Shown here one piece after another: positions 8,004 through 16,933 of a stretch of 64,000 nucleotides of DNA (position 1 is its first letter; every line of letters begins with the position of its first letter). The stretch comes from Merdimonas faecis. Its GTDB lineage: Bacteria; Bacillota; Clostridia; Lachnospirales; Lachnospiraceae. The position numbers and the translations under genes are program-made. Location: the NCBI RefSeq assembly GCF_001754075.1, contig NZ_MIEH01000020.1:90839-154838 (forward strand), written 5' to 3'. The notes beneath the pieces are model-generated. The model made no database searches. It saw only the letters and a program-made list of their open reading frames with translations, and was not told the origin of the DNA.

Positions 8004-10440
8004 ATCCGATATATGTGCTGCCGCTGCCTGCGGTCATCTGATCCATCTCTGTATAGCTGACGCTGCTGCGCTCCCCGCTGCTTACGTTTACATAGATCAC
8101 GCTTGCATCTGTATATCCCACCAGGATTACCGCATTCTGTGCATCCAGCATTGCGATTACCGGCCGGTCCTGATTGATCACATACAAGAGTTCTTCCGTG
8201 GTGCAGCCTGTCAGATCCAGGCTTTCTCCCATGACTTCTTCCATGATGGTCACCGGCGCCTCTCCCTGTGACAGACGGCTCCGGATATTTTCGATCACAT
8301 CGTCTTTTCCGCTGATCGTATACTGCAGATCCCGGTTTCCACGCTCCCAGATATACTGCTGGTCCTCGGACACGACCACGCCATTGATCTCATTGGCGGC
8401 CCGGATCGCTTCTCCGGCGCTTTCATAGCTGTCCTGCAGCTCGCCATAGCCGTACACGTCGTACCGTTCGGTTTTTTCTCCGGATTCAAATGAGATCTCC
8501 TTTGGATTTTCAAACAAAATCTGTTTAGGCTTTAATACCTTAGGTTCCTTATCGGAAATGCCGTCCTCATAGGTCAGACGCATCTGCGTCCCTTTCAGTT
8601 CCGTACTGTAGGATTCCAGGTAAATGTTGCTTTCTTCCCGCTCTGTATTGTTGGTAATATAATCCGGTGAGATATTGGTATATATTTCTCCATTTTTCGA
8701 CACTCTGTTCAAAGTGATCATATTATCCTCAATGGATATTCCCAGCACATACGCACCATCCGTTTGATAGGTCTCTTTTACAGTTCCCTTGCTGTCCTGA
8801 ATTTCTACCTTATACATCGGTACGACAGCCTCTCCGGAAACGGTCCTTCCGGTATCAGAGGTACTGACCACTCCATATACCACATCGTCATTCATAAATC
8901 CCAGAGGGCGGATACATTCATTTTCGCCGCAGGTAACTTCCCATTCTTTACCTGTCTCCAGGTTCAGCACCTTCACGGTCCTTGCCGTATCGATATCCCC
9001 GTCTACCTGATATCCCACCAGACGACCGTCTGCAGACACGGCATACTGGTCTTCTTCCAGCCCCTCTACTACAGCCTCATTCCAGTCTTTTTCCACATCG
9101 TACTCGTACAGAGTCCCTCCTACCATGGTATACAAAACATTTCGGTCCGCACTGTAATACATAACCTTTCCCAGTTCATTTTCTGCATGCGCATAGGACT
9201 GGTCGATAGCGACAAATACTTTTTCTTCCACAGAGTTCTGCTCAATGTCATAATAATATACCGCAGCCCCTACCTGTCCTTCATGCTCGCCCCGGTTCAT
9301 GTAGCCGTATACCGCAAACATGGTATTTCCCGCATCATCTATTTCCAGCAGCCATATCTTATGCTGGCGCACCAGATTCCTGGGATCTGTATTCTCCGCA
9401 GACATAAAACTGGAAACCAGAGATGCCTCATCTGTATTTTTGTTATAGTTCCACAGCTCGTTTGCCGTCACAAAGGACACAACCGACCCGTCTCCGTTTA
9501 CCAGATAGGGCGTATCCGAATCCGCAATCCCCAGAAGGACCCCATTTTCGCTAAGCACCTGCTTTGTGGGATCAAAGATCTGTTCCATCGTACGGTCATA
9601 GTCCAGCAGATAAGTGGAACCGCTGTCTGCCACATGCCGTACCCGGAAATATTCCTTCGTCTGATAAAGATCCGTCTCATTTTCCTCTCCGGTGCACCGT
9701 GCCAGGAACTGGATTTCCACGGAAATAGATACGCTGTTGATCTCCTTGATCATCCAGCGTTCTCCCTGCTCCACCTGCGGATTAAGATTTCCCCAGGTCA
9801 CATGGTCATAATCCGAGTGGATCGTCACATGCTGGTAGGTGGAGTTATCACTTTCCTCCCCCGGCTCCAGCGCTGATTCGATTCCTGCCGAGCTGTCCTT
9901 TGACAGTGCCCCTTCGTGAAATGTCTGGATATAGTTAAGGTTTTCCAGAATATCTTTTCCGGAGGCATCCGTCACTCTCGTATAATAGTATATATCCTCC
10001 TCACTTTCCGTAGTAAGGACGATCTCCAGCACACCTTCCCGGTCAGTCAGCCTGGATGGATCGATTTCCAGCGATACATTCTCCGCCGGATCACTCTCCT
10101 CTCCGTTTAGAAGTTCCTCCGTACCGTCCAGAGAGTAAACACACCATTTAAGCCCGGTGACTTTATTCTCATAGGCCTCGATCGCAAGATCTATTTTCCC
10201 GTTTTCAATAGGAGTGATAGTATCTCTCATAGACGGGATATCCATGCTTCCGGAATATCCGGATAATGTATTTAAGCTATAGCCCTGATAAGAAAAGGAC
10301 ACCTGCGGATATGTGGCTCCTCCCATATCTGCCGTCATATTATCGTTTCCGCGGTTGGTAATATATGCAAATATGATCACCGCAAGCAGAAAAACACCCG
10401 TCAGTATCCCTGCATGCTTCAGTCTTTGTTTCCACTTCAT
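8002..10440 (-). CDS. membrane-anchored extracytoplasmic protein, C39-like C-terminus
   Basis: 812 residues. An N-terminal transmembrane segment (about 11-28, LTGVFLLAVIIFAYI) anchors a large acidic outer domain rich in beta-strand-like repeats. The central part (VYYYDIEQNSVEEKVFVAI, VMYYSADRNVLYTMVGGTLYEYD) looks like propeller blades. The last ~90 residues (DLTGCTTEELLYVINQDRPVIAMLDAQ, then VILVGYTDASVIYVNV) resemble a peptidase C39-like domain. Where the catalytic His would be there is AQNAV, and no N-terminal Cys is evident, so it is probably not an active protease. The ATG follows the methyltransferase TAA with no gap, suggesting coupled translation and one operon with the kinase and regulator upstream. 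Exact function unknown. Confidence 0.7.
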   Translation of the reverse strand: MKWKQRLKHAGILTGVFLLAVIIFAYITNRGNDNMTADMGGATYPQVSFSYQGYSLNTLSGYSGSMDIPSMRDTITPIENGKIDLAIEAYENKVTGLKWCVYSLDGTEELLNGEESDPAENVSLEIDPSRLTDREGVLEIVLTTESEEDIYYYTRVTDASGKDILENLNYIQTFHEGALSKDSSAGIESALEPGEESDNSTYQHVTIHSDYDHVTWGNLNPQVEQGERWMIKEINSVSISVEIQFLARCTGEENETDLYQTKEYFRVRHVADSGSTYLLDYDRTMEQIFDPTKQVLSENGVLLGIADSDTPYLVNGDGSVVSFVTANELWNYNKNTDEASLVSSFMSAENTDPRNLVRQHKIWLLEIDDAGNTMFAVYGYMNRGEHEGQVGAAVYYYDIEQNSVEEKVFVAIDQSYAHAENELGKVMYYSADRNVLYTMVGGTLYEYDVEKDWNEAVVEGLEEDQYAVSADGRLVGYQVDGDIDTARTVKVLNLETGKEWEVTCGENECIRPLGFMNDDVVYGVVSTSDTGRTVSGEAVVPMYKVEIQDSKGTVKETYQTDGAYVLGISIEDNMITLNRVSKNGEIYTNISPDYITNNTEREESNIYLESYSTELKGTQMRLTYEDGISDKEPKVLKPKQILFENPKEISFESGEKTERYDVYGYGELQDSYESAGEAIRAANEINGVVVSEDQQYIWERGNRDLQYTISGKDDVIENIRSRLSQGEAPVTIMEEVMGESLDLTGCTTEELLYVINQDRPVIAMLDAQNAVILVGYTDASVIYVNVSSGERSSVSYTEMDQMTAGSGSTYIG

Positions 10441-11592
10441 TTATACTTCCCCTTTATGATCCAGAAGACGTTTCAGCGTCGGCGACACATGCAGAAATTC
10501 TTCACATTTTTTTATGGACTCCTGATTCTCCCCGCATTTTCCGTTCTGCACCGCCCGGATCAGTATATTCTTTGGCGTGTGTTCCATGTCAATAAATTCC
10601 AGGATCTGGACATCATAGCCCTCCCGCTCCAGATACTCCGCCCGCAGCGCATCTGTTACAAGAGCCGCCATCCGTTCCCTGATCAGCCCGTATTTCAGCA
10701 CCGGAGCAAGCACATCGCTTTGAATCTGCCTGTTCAACTCATGCTGACAGCAGGGCACAGACAGAATGACTTTCGCATTCCATCCCACAGCTTTTGCAAG
10801 AGCGAAATCCGTAGCCGTGTCACAGGCATGGAGCGTTACCACCATATCAACCCGATCCACGCCGGTATAATCCGCAATGTCGCCCACCAGAAATTTCAGC
10901 TTCTGGTAACCGTATTTCTCTGCCAGCTCATTGCAGTGGATAATAACCTCCCGCTTCAGGTCCAGCCCGATGATCCGGATGTCATAGCCTTTCAGCTCAT
11001 GCAGATAATAGTACATGGCAAAGGTAAGATAGGACTTGCCGCACCCGAAATCCAGGATCGTCAGCTCTCTTCCCCTCTCCAGCCTGGGAAGGATATCCTC
11101 GATAAATTCCAGGAACCGGTTGATCTGGCGAAATTTATCATATCTGGCGTGCACGATCTTCCCTTCCTTTGTCATCACGCCCAGATCCACCAGAAACGGC
11201 ACCACAGTTCCTTCCTCTAAGATGTAATGTTTCTTCCGGTCATGAGAAAGCTCTGCCGGTCTGATTTTGCCGGTTTGTGCTTTCTTTTTGACCGTCACCT
11301 TTCCCTTCTTGCTTACAAGTACCGTATAAAGATTTTTCTGCGTTTCCAGCTGCATCTGCTTCATATTCTCCATCTGCCGGGCCAGCGCCTCGCAGGCCTG
11401 CGGCGCCGTCAGGTTCTCATGAAAAGCCTGCCGGTTCCGGAACGTCTCAACCTGAAAGAAAAGCGTCCCCTTCTTCAGAAGCGGGCGCACCTTGACCTTC
11501 TCTGTGCCATCCTTAATCCGCGGATTGCTGAGTACCGCTGATAAAAACTCTGTATTTAGATTTTCCTGTAATAAAACTCTTAATTCATCCAT
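10441..11592 (-). CDS. class I SAM-dependent methyltransferase (Methyltransf_32-like)
   Basis: 383 residues. A SAM-binding Rossmann motif LDFGCGKSYLTFAMYYYL lies near 176, followed by IIGLDLK, then TLHACDTATDFAL near 252 and VPCCQHE near 278. The HACDTATD plus PCCQHE combination is typical of the METTL25/GSTCD-like family; the substrate is not established. The open frame extends to 11718 into a REP element, but MDELRVLLQ at 11592 is preceded by AAGGAT and is the credible start. It is followed at zero distance by the 812-residue gene. Confidence 0.8.
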   Translation of the reverse strand: MDELRVLLQENLNTEFLSAVLSNPRIKDGTEKVKVRPLLKKGTLFFQVETFRNRQAFHENLTAPQACEALARQMENMKQMQLETQKNLYTVLVSKKGKVTVKKKAQTGKIRPAELSHDRKKHYILEEGTVVPFLVDLGVMTKEGKIVHARYDKFRQINRFLEFIEDILPRLERGRELTILDFGCGKSYLTFAMYYYLHELKGYDIRIIGLDLKREVIIHCNELAEKYGYQKLKFLVGDIADYTGVDRVDMVVTLHACDTATDFALAKAVGWNAKVILSVPCCQHELNRQIQSDVLAPVLKYGLIRERMAALVTDALRAEYLEREGYDVQILEFIDMEHTPKNILIRAVQNGKCGENQESIKKCEEFLHVSPTLKRLLDHKGEV

Positions 11593-11635
11593 ATCAATCC
11601 TTATTGTAATGTTTTTTCCAGATAATCGCAATAGG

Positions 11636-11737
11636 GACAGGGCATTTTGCAAAAAGGGACAGGGGGAAACGCAGTTGGGGACACCCACTTTTGCAAATGG
11701 GGACGTACACTTTTGCAAAAAGTGTACGTCCCCATTT
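11636..11737. repeat. REP-like repeat cluster, copy 2
   Basis: Three partial GGGACAGGG / GGGGACACCC units are followed by a palindrome with 20-bp arms (11695-11714 and 11718-11737) and the core GGGGACGTACACTTTT. The palindrome ends 6 bp from the stop codon of the sensor kinase gene at 11744. The upstream frame of the methyltransferase reads through this repeat, giving a spurious N-terminal extension. Confidence 0.85.
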
Positions 11738-11743
11738 CGCCCG

Positions 11744-14311
11744 TCAGAACGTGATCGTCACACGGAACAGATCTCCGTCCAGATACAGCTCGAATTTTCC
11801 TCCCTGCATCTCTGTCAGAGTTTTTGCAATGGACAATCCCAGCCCGCTTCCCTCCGTGCTTCTGGAGATGTCTCCTCTGATGAAGCGCTCGGTAAGTTCA
11901 TCGGCTGAAATGTTCAGCGGCTGCTGCGATATATTTTTCAGACTGAACACCGCCTTACCGTCTACGACTTTCAGATCAGCATAGACCCGGGTGCCTTCCA
12001 TGGCATATTTTGCCGCATTATTATAAATATTTTCAAGCACACGCCACATCCGTCTTCCGTCTACCCGGATGATGACTTCTTCCTCCGGCAGCGTCAGTAC
12101 TTCCGTCAGATTCCTGGCCTTAAATTTTTCCTCAAATTCCCCGCTGGTCTGCTGGATCATCTCCACAAAATTAATGTTCATGAATTCCAGTGTAATATTT
12201 CCGGAGCTTACCTTAGACGCCTCCACCACATCTTCTGTCAGAGTCTTCAGCCGCTGGGACTTTGCCTCCAGTATCTCAATATACCGCTGTATCTTAGGAT
12301 CCTGGAAGTTTTCCTGCTTCAGAAGCTCTACATAATTGATGATGGAAGTCAGTGGTGTCTTGATATCATGGGATACATTGGTGATCAGATCGGTTTTCAG
12401 CCGTTCGCTCTTAATGCTCTTTTCCAGCGCCCGGTCCAGTCCCTCTCCGATCGAATTGATGTTTTCCGCAATATCCTTCTGTTCTTCCGAAAGCCCTGCG
12501 ATATCGATCTTATAGTCCACCTGCCCGCCGGCAATCTGCTCAATCCCTTTCTGGATCTTATGCTTCCCGATAGCATCCCGGATCAGATATATGAATACCA
12601 ATATTTCCGCCAGCACCATCAGTCCGAAGAAAAAGATATTTCCATAGCTGAAGAACGCCATCCAGTGGAAGAGTACTATGACAGCAAATATCAGAATCCG
12701 TTTCCACACAATGTGCATGTTCCGGAATATTGTCTTCAGGAAATGCCCCAGACTGCGGATCAGACTGTTCTTCCACAAAATTTTCGCCTTGATCCTGCGT
12801 ACCAGACTTAAGTACCCGGTCAGGAACAGTGCACATGTATAGAGTGCCAACAGACCGATCATGATCATATTTCCTGTCGAAATATACGGTCCGATCTGGC
12901 TTCCTCCTGTCTGTATCATATTCCCGTATTCATCGTAGGATACCACAGATGAAACCGATATATTTGTCCCCACTAAAATGACCGGAACAAACCATGCCAG
13001 GAATATCAAGCATGCGGATATCTCTGTTTTCCAATGATCAAATGCCATCAGATGCAGCTCCTCATCCCTTCTGTTGTACCCCGCTCCTGCCGTCAGGATC
13101 ACCAAGCCCAGAACAAACAGGAGAAGTGCAGCGCCGCCAGCGGCAAACACCCACACAGCTCTTCCCCCGTACTCCTCATACAGCTGGCTTTCCGTATAGA
13201 AAGAATCCTGCACCGGGTAAGACGTATCCACACTCAAAGCAAATACATAGGCATCGTCATTTCCCTGCACCTGCAGCGTACTGCGCCATTCTTCAGCGTT
13301 TACATTCTTCATATTCGTCTCAAAATCCGCAAGCCGCGGATAGATGATAGCATACTTCCCGCTTTCCCGGATTTTATTAAGAGTCGTCTCCAGATCCTCT
13401 CCCATCTGGTACTCTTCTCTGTTAGATATAATCTGCTTCGCAGTCTGATCTACGTATAAGTAAGTAAAATTAGTATCTCCTTCCTGATAGGATTCCAGAA
13501 TACTCCGATACTGATCCACTTCCCAGTATATAGACAGCACCGCCGATTCTACCGTATCAAAGGCATCGCTCAAATGTCCATTCCAGGCTTCATCTTCATT
13601 AGCCACCTCCAGGATGCTTTTCCCTTCAACTGTCTTATACTCTTCCTTGCACCAGTATCCGTCATAGTTCCAGCAGTCCACATACAAAATCCTGTTATCT
13701 TTATCCTGCACGCCCTTAAAGGTATCTGTCCCTTCCGTTGAAAATGTACGTTCCTTGAGAGATAAAAGAATGTCCTCCTGCGTCATGCCACTTTCATCTG
13801 ATGCCATTACAAAAGAAAGATCTCCGTTTTGAATCAGCTCTTGAAATTCGGAATAGTAATAATAATGATAAGTCCCGTCTGCCCGCCGGCAGACAACAAT
13901 ATTGTCCTCATAAGAGTCCTGCTCTTCCGATCCGCTGCCAGCAGTCTTGCCCCAGGAGACCAAATCTCCCAGCCGGTAGGAAAGACTTCCCGGATTTTCT
14001 GCATCTGTGCTCTCTCCCTGATTATAGTTTCCTACATTTATAATCTTTTCCGGATCATATGCTCCGTCTGTCTCAAACACTTCCCTGCGGCCAAGTGCGC
14101 TGCTGATCCCTTGCCCTGTATGCAGGACCTGATCTGCAAAAGTCTTTGTGTCTTCATATTTCTCTGCATGAGTCCCGCTAAACATCTCGCTTCGCAGGAC
14201 TGGATAAGACATTAAACACATAAAACAGCATACCATGATCAGCAAAAATGCATGTTCCGCTATAATAAGGATCCCTTTCGCAATTGTTGTCTGATACCAC
14301 TTCTGTTTCAT
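11744..14311 (-). CDS. large sensor histidine kinase with extracellular domain and multi-TM region
   Basis: 855 residues. TM1 (about 14-36) is followed by about 350 extracellular residues, then four to six membrane spans (about 393-590), a linker, HisKA with NVSHDIKTPLTS (His near 649), an N-box near 763 (ENIYNNAAKYAMEG) and GSGLGLSIAKTL near 820. The stacked membrane region after a big sensor domain is unusual for an OmpR-partner kinase. It follows the response regulator by 12 bp. Downstream in the same orientation are a REP repeat, the methyltransferase and the 812-residue membrane protein, possibly part of the regulon. Signal unknown. Confidence 0.85.
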   Translation of the reverse strand: MKQKWYQTTIAKGILIIAEHAFLLIMVCCFMCLMSYPVLRSEMFSGTHAEKYEDTKTFADQVLHTGQGISSALGRREVFETDGAYDPEKIINVGNYNQGESTDAENPGSLSYRLGDLVSWGKTAGSGSEEQDSYEDNIVVCRRADGTYHYYYYSEFQELIQNGDLSFVMASDESGMTQEDILLSLKERTFSTEGTDTFKGVQDKDNRILYVDCWNYDGYWCKEEYKTVEGKSILEVANEDEAWNGHLSDAFDTVESAVLSIYWEVDQYRSILESYQEGDTNFTYLYVDQTAKQIISNREEYQMGEDLETTLNKIRESGKYAIIYPRLADFETNMKNVNAEEWRSTLQVQGNDDAYVFALSVDTSYPVQDSFYTESQLYEEYGGRAVWVFAAGGAALLLFVLGLVILTAGAGYNRRDEELHLMAFDHWKTEISACLIFLAWFVPVILVGTNISVSSVVSYDEYGNMIQTGGSQIGPYISTGNMIMIGLLALYTCALFLTGYLSLVRRIKAKILWKNSLIRSLGHFLKTIFRNMHIVWKRILIFAVIVLFHWMAFFSYGNIFFFGLMVLAEILVFIYLIRDAIGKHKIQKGIEQIAGGQVDYKIDIAGLSEEQKDIAENINSIGEGLDRALEKSIKSERLKTDLITNVSHDIKTPLTSIINYVELLKQENFQDPKIQRYIEILEAKSQRLKTLTEDVVEASKVSSGNITLEFMNINFVEMIQQTSGEFEEKFKARNLTEVLTLPEEEVIIRVDGRRMWRVLENIYNNAAKYAMEGTRVYADLKVVDGKAVFSLKNISQQPLNISADELTERFIRGDISRSTEGSGLGLSIAKTLTEMQGGKFELYLDGDLFRVTITF

Positions 14312-14323
14312 AGCGTCCCCTTT

Positions 14324-15019
14324 CTACAACTTTTCCACTTTATATCCGACTCCCCATACAACCTTCAGATATCTGGGCTCCTTCGGATTGATCTCTATCT
14401 TTTCCCGGATGTGCCGGATATGCACAGCCACGGTATTATCTACCCCTATTGCATCTTCATTCCAGATTTTCTCATAAATCTGATCAATAGAAAAAACTTT
14501 TCCCTGATTCTTCACCAGAAACAGTAAAATATTGTATTCAATAGGAGTCAGCTTTACCGGCTCCCCGTCGACAGTTACCTCTTTTAAATCGTCATTGATA
14601 GACAGACCTCCCGTCGAATATACCGCCTTGCCCTCGTCCATTCTCGTACTGCCAAGCTGCGTATATCTGCGCATCTGGGACTTTACTCTTGCCACTAATT
14701 CCAAAGGATTAAACGGCTTTGTCACATAATCATCTGCCCCTACATTTAATCCTAATATCTTATCAGCATCTTCTGATTTTGCCGATAAAATGATAATGGG
14801 AATATTATTCTCTTCCCGGATCTTAAGTGTCGCCCGGATTCCATCCAGCCGCGGCATCATTACATCAATGATCAAAAGATCTATTTCCTCTTCTTTTAAA
14901 ATCTTTAAAGCCTCTTCGCCGTCATAGGCTTTTCTGACCGTGTAGCCTTCCTGTGTCAGATATATATCAATTGCCTCCACGATCTCTTTATCATCATCAC
15001 ATACTAATATTTTCGACAT
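14324..15019 (-). CDS. OmpR/PhoB-family response regulator
   Basis: 231 residues from MSKILVCDDDKE: receiver with phospho-Asp in LLIIDVMMPRLDG (near 52) and Lys in VTKPFNPLE, then a winged helix ending KVVWGVGYKVEKL. A perfect AAGGAGG 8 nt upstream selects the ATG at 15019 rather than the longer frame to 15076. A TATAGT about 20 bp further upstream may be its -10. It is the likely first gene of the operon with the kinase at 14311. Confidence 0.88.
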   Translation of the reverse strand: MSKILVCDDDKEIVEAIDIYLTQEGYTVRKAYDGEEALKILKEEEIDLLIIDVMMPRLDGIRATLKIREENNIPIIILSAKSEDADKILGLNVGADDYVTKPFNPLELVARVKSQMRRYTQLGSTRMDEGKAVYSTGGLSINDDLKEVTVDGEPVKLTPIEYNILLFLVKNQGKVFSIDQIYEKIWNEDAIGVDNTVAVHIRHIREKIEINPKEPRYLKVVWGVGYKVEKL

Positions 15020-15120
15020 CTCAACCACCTCCTTGTTTACTATACAAGAATAACAGGGAATTTTTAAGAGCCACACAGGAAAATTATTAAGAAATTCTGA
15101 AAATATCTCCTTCTCATTTA

Positions 15121-15147
15121 TGTCGCAGAATGTCGTATTCTATCGAA
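15121..15147. promoter_or_regulatory. three tandem Spo0A-box-like heptamers
   Basis: TGTCGCA (15121), TGTCGTA (15131) and TATCGAA (15141) each differ at one position from the Spo0A box TGTCGAA and lie exactly 10 bp apart, one helical turn. Spo0A dimers bind tandem 0A boxes with this spacing. The array lies between the divergent response regulator gene and the orphan Spo0A-C gene, about 50 bp upstream of a TATAAT at 15195-15200. Confidence 0.55.
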
Positions 15148-15266
15148 CAATTTCCTATTCTGTCTAAATTTCTTTTTCCTATATTATTTTTGGATATAAT
15201 GAACAAAATGGCATGCTATCACTTTGGAATGAACAGAGAAATTACATATTTTTGAGGAGAAGCGAC

Positions 15267-15593
15267 ATGAATGAAAAAGAAATCGAACACCTTTTGCGTT
15301 CTCTGGGAATAGGCGCCACCTATCGGGGTTACCGTTATCTAAACTACGGAATCAGACTATGCCTGATCGACGAAGATTATCTTTTATCTGTCAGCAAGCT
15401 TCTATATCCGCAGATTGCAAAATACTTTCATACTACCAGCTGCAGTGTGGAGCGTGACATACGCACTGCTGTCAAGGTGTGCTGGGAACGTGGAAATATA
15501 AGCCTTCTGCAGGAGATTGCTCTGCGTCCTATCCGTATTCGCCCCACTTCCAGTGAATTTCTGGATATATTAACGGCCCATTTAAGGAAATAG
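15267..15593 (+). CDS. orphan Spo0A C-terminal domain DNA-binding protein
   Basis: 108 residues, almost exactly one Spo0A effector domain and nothing else. It contains LLRSLGIGATYRGYRYLNYGIRLCLID, LLYPQIAKYFHTTSCSVERDIRTAVKVCWERG and LRPIRIRPTSSEFLDILTAHLR, which follow the Spo0A order, including the SxVERxIR-like recognition helix. There is no receiver domain, so it cannot be phosphorylated like Spo0A. It may compete for, or constitutively bind, 0A boxes. ATG 15267 has GAGGAG 7 nt upstream; the frame is open to 15213 but without a binding site. A TATAAT at 15195-15200 is a candidate -10. Confidence 0.85.
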   Translation: MNEKEIEHLLRSLGIGATYRGYRYLNYGIRLCLIDEDYLLSVSKLLYPQIAKYFHTTSCSVERDIRTAVKVCWERGNISLLQEIALRPIRIRPTSSEFLDILTAHLRK

Positions 15594-15627
15594 TCTGAAA
15601 ACAAAGCTTTTGCCCCCTCCTTCTCTG

Positions 15628-15660
15628 TTTCTTAAGGGCGGCTTAAGAAATTTTCTTTTT
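15628..15660 (+). terminator. intrinsic terminator after the Spo0A-C gene
   Basis: TTTCTTAAG (15628-15636) pairs perfectly with CTTAAGAAA (15642-15650) around GGCGG and is followed by TTTTCTTTTT. Confidence 0.75.
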
Positions 15661-15710
15661 CTTTTATAGTTTTAACATACTTTAGACATATTTATCACTT
15701 ATACTAAAAC

Positions 15711-15855
15711 ACAGATAGTTAAAGAAACTATCTCCCCCTCATTAAAGTACAATACCGCAGATGAATTTTTCAGCGGCATATACTTTACTCTCATTCCTTT
15801 AGATAGCTATAACAACAACGAAACCCGTTAGCCGTGATGGTTAACGGGTTTTCGC
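15711..15855 (+). ncRNA. candidate structured small RNA with 6S-like single-stalk layout
   Basis: No credible reading frame is present. TATACT at 15700-15705 would place the transcript start near 15711. The RNA folds as nested stems: ATAG (15715) with CTAT (15807), CTATCT (15728) with AGATAG (15801), an open bubble, AAAGTA (15744) with TACTTT (15781), and CCGC (15755) with GCGG (15773), followed by a terminator hairpin. A closing stem, large central bubble and apical arm is the 6S RNA arrangement, but about 145 nt is short for 6S. It could also be another clostridial sRNA family. Assignment is by structure only. Confidence 0.5.
15821..15855 (+). terminator. terminator of the candidate small RNA
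   Basis: AAACCCGTTA (15821-15830) pairs perfectly with TAACGGGTTT (15842-15851) and is followed by Ts. No gene lies directly upstream, which is the main evidence that a non-coding transcript ends here. Confidence 0.8.
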
Positions 15856-15948
15856 TGTATTCTACAGCCTATAAGCGTAACAGGATCCTTGTTTGAAACC
15901 TTTAGGCCGCTATCCCGGCAGCCAGTATCATCCGAAAATTTGCACAAT

Positions 15949-15973
15949 AAAAGGACGCCGTCTGCGTCCTTTT
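15949..15973. terminator. bidirectional terminator
   Basis: AAAAGGACGC (15949-15958) pairs perfectly with GCGTCCTTTT (15964-15973), giving a T-run in both directions. It ends the minus-strand hydrolase/citrate synthase transcript. Confidence 0.85.
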
Positions 15974-16009
15974 ATTTATCCAAACTTTCTATCTAAATTC
16001 TGCTGGTTT

Positions 16010-16933
16010 TCAAATCCTCTCTTCCATCCACTTCCAGATATCTTCATACACCTGCTGCCGGTCCTGCTCATTCAGGATCTCATGCCGGTCTCCCTCATAG
16101 AGCTTAAGAGTCACGTCTTTGATCCCGGCTTCCCTGTACTGCCCGTAGATCTTCTCCACAGTCTTCCCAAAATCACCTACCGGATCTTCCTTCCCTGATG
16201 CAAGAAGAATGGGCAAAGTCCGGGGGATTCTGATTGCTCCCTTTTTCCCGGTGATCTTTTTCATTCCCTCAAACATCTGGTAATAGCCATTAACCGTAAA
16301 AGTAAAGCTGCAAAGAGGATCCGCCTCATATACCGCACGGATCTGCGTGTCTGAGGTCACCCACTCTTTTTTGCTCTCACTGGGCTCAAACTTTCGGTTA
16401 TAGCTTCCAAGCCCCATCCGGTCGATCATACGGCTCCTGTAATGCCAGCCCTTCACCAGCGCAAAAGCCCTGCACAGCAGCTGTCCGGCAGACAGCAGCA
16501 GATAGCTCTTGTCACCGGTTCCCATGATAACGGCTCCTGAAAGCCCTCTTCCATGTGAAAGAATATACTGGCGCAGAAGAAACGAACCCATACTGTGCCC
16601 CAGCATAAAATAAGGAACGCCCGGATACCGTTGTTCCGTGCGCTCCCGAAGCTTCTGAATGTCACCTGTCACGCACCGGTTGCCATCCGGCTCATGGAAA
16701 AATCCATAATTTTCTTCAGAAAGAACCGATTTTCCATGACCCAGATGATCATTCCCCGTTACATACCATCCCTTTTCCGAAAGCCATGCGGCAAATCCGT
16801 CATATCTATCGATATATTCCACCATCCCGTGACAGATCTGCAGCACTGCCTTCACTTCCTGCTCCGGCACCCATTCTACTGCATGGATGCTGGTCTCCCC
16901 GTCCGAAGAGGGGTAATAAAATTCCTGTTTCAT
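16010..16933 (-). CDS. alpha/beta hydrolase, monoacylglycerol lipase/lysophospholipase type
   Basis: 307 residues of the Hydrolase_4 (serine aminopeptidase S33) family. It has the oxyanion motif ICHGMVEY, the GNDHLGHGKS motif, nucleophile GHSMGS (Ser near 115), a probable acid in GKEDPVG near 248 and the His in GDRHEIL near 283. It is probably a cytoplasmic lysophospholipase or monoglyceride lipase. The ATG directly follows the TAG of the citrate synthase gene, so the two are probably co-translated, though no metabolic link is obvious. Confidence 0.85.
   Translation of the reverse strand: MKQEFYYPSSDGETSIHAVEWVPEQEVKAVLQICHGMVEYIDRYDGFAAWLSEKGWYVTGNDHLGHGKSVLSEENYGFFHEPDGNRCVTGDIQKLRERTEQRYPGVPYFMLGHSMGSFLLRQYILSHGRGLSGAVIMGTGDKSYLLLSAGQLLCRAFALVKGWHYRSRMIDRMGLGSYNRKFEPSESKKEWVTSDTQIRAVYEADPLCSFTFTVNGYYQMFEGMKKITGKKGAIRIPRTLPILLASGKEDPVGDFGKTVEKIYGQYREAGIKDVTLKLYEGDRHEILNEQDRQQVYEDIWKWMEERI

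Noticed and set aside
8764..9876. 370-codon plus-strand open frame
   Set aside because: It lies wholly antisense to the 812-residue gene, with no ribosome binding site and no protein-like composition; a shadow frame.
11593..11718. N-terminal extension of the methyltransferase frame
   Set aside because: It also translates a REP palindrome; MDELRVLLQ at 11592 has a binding site.
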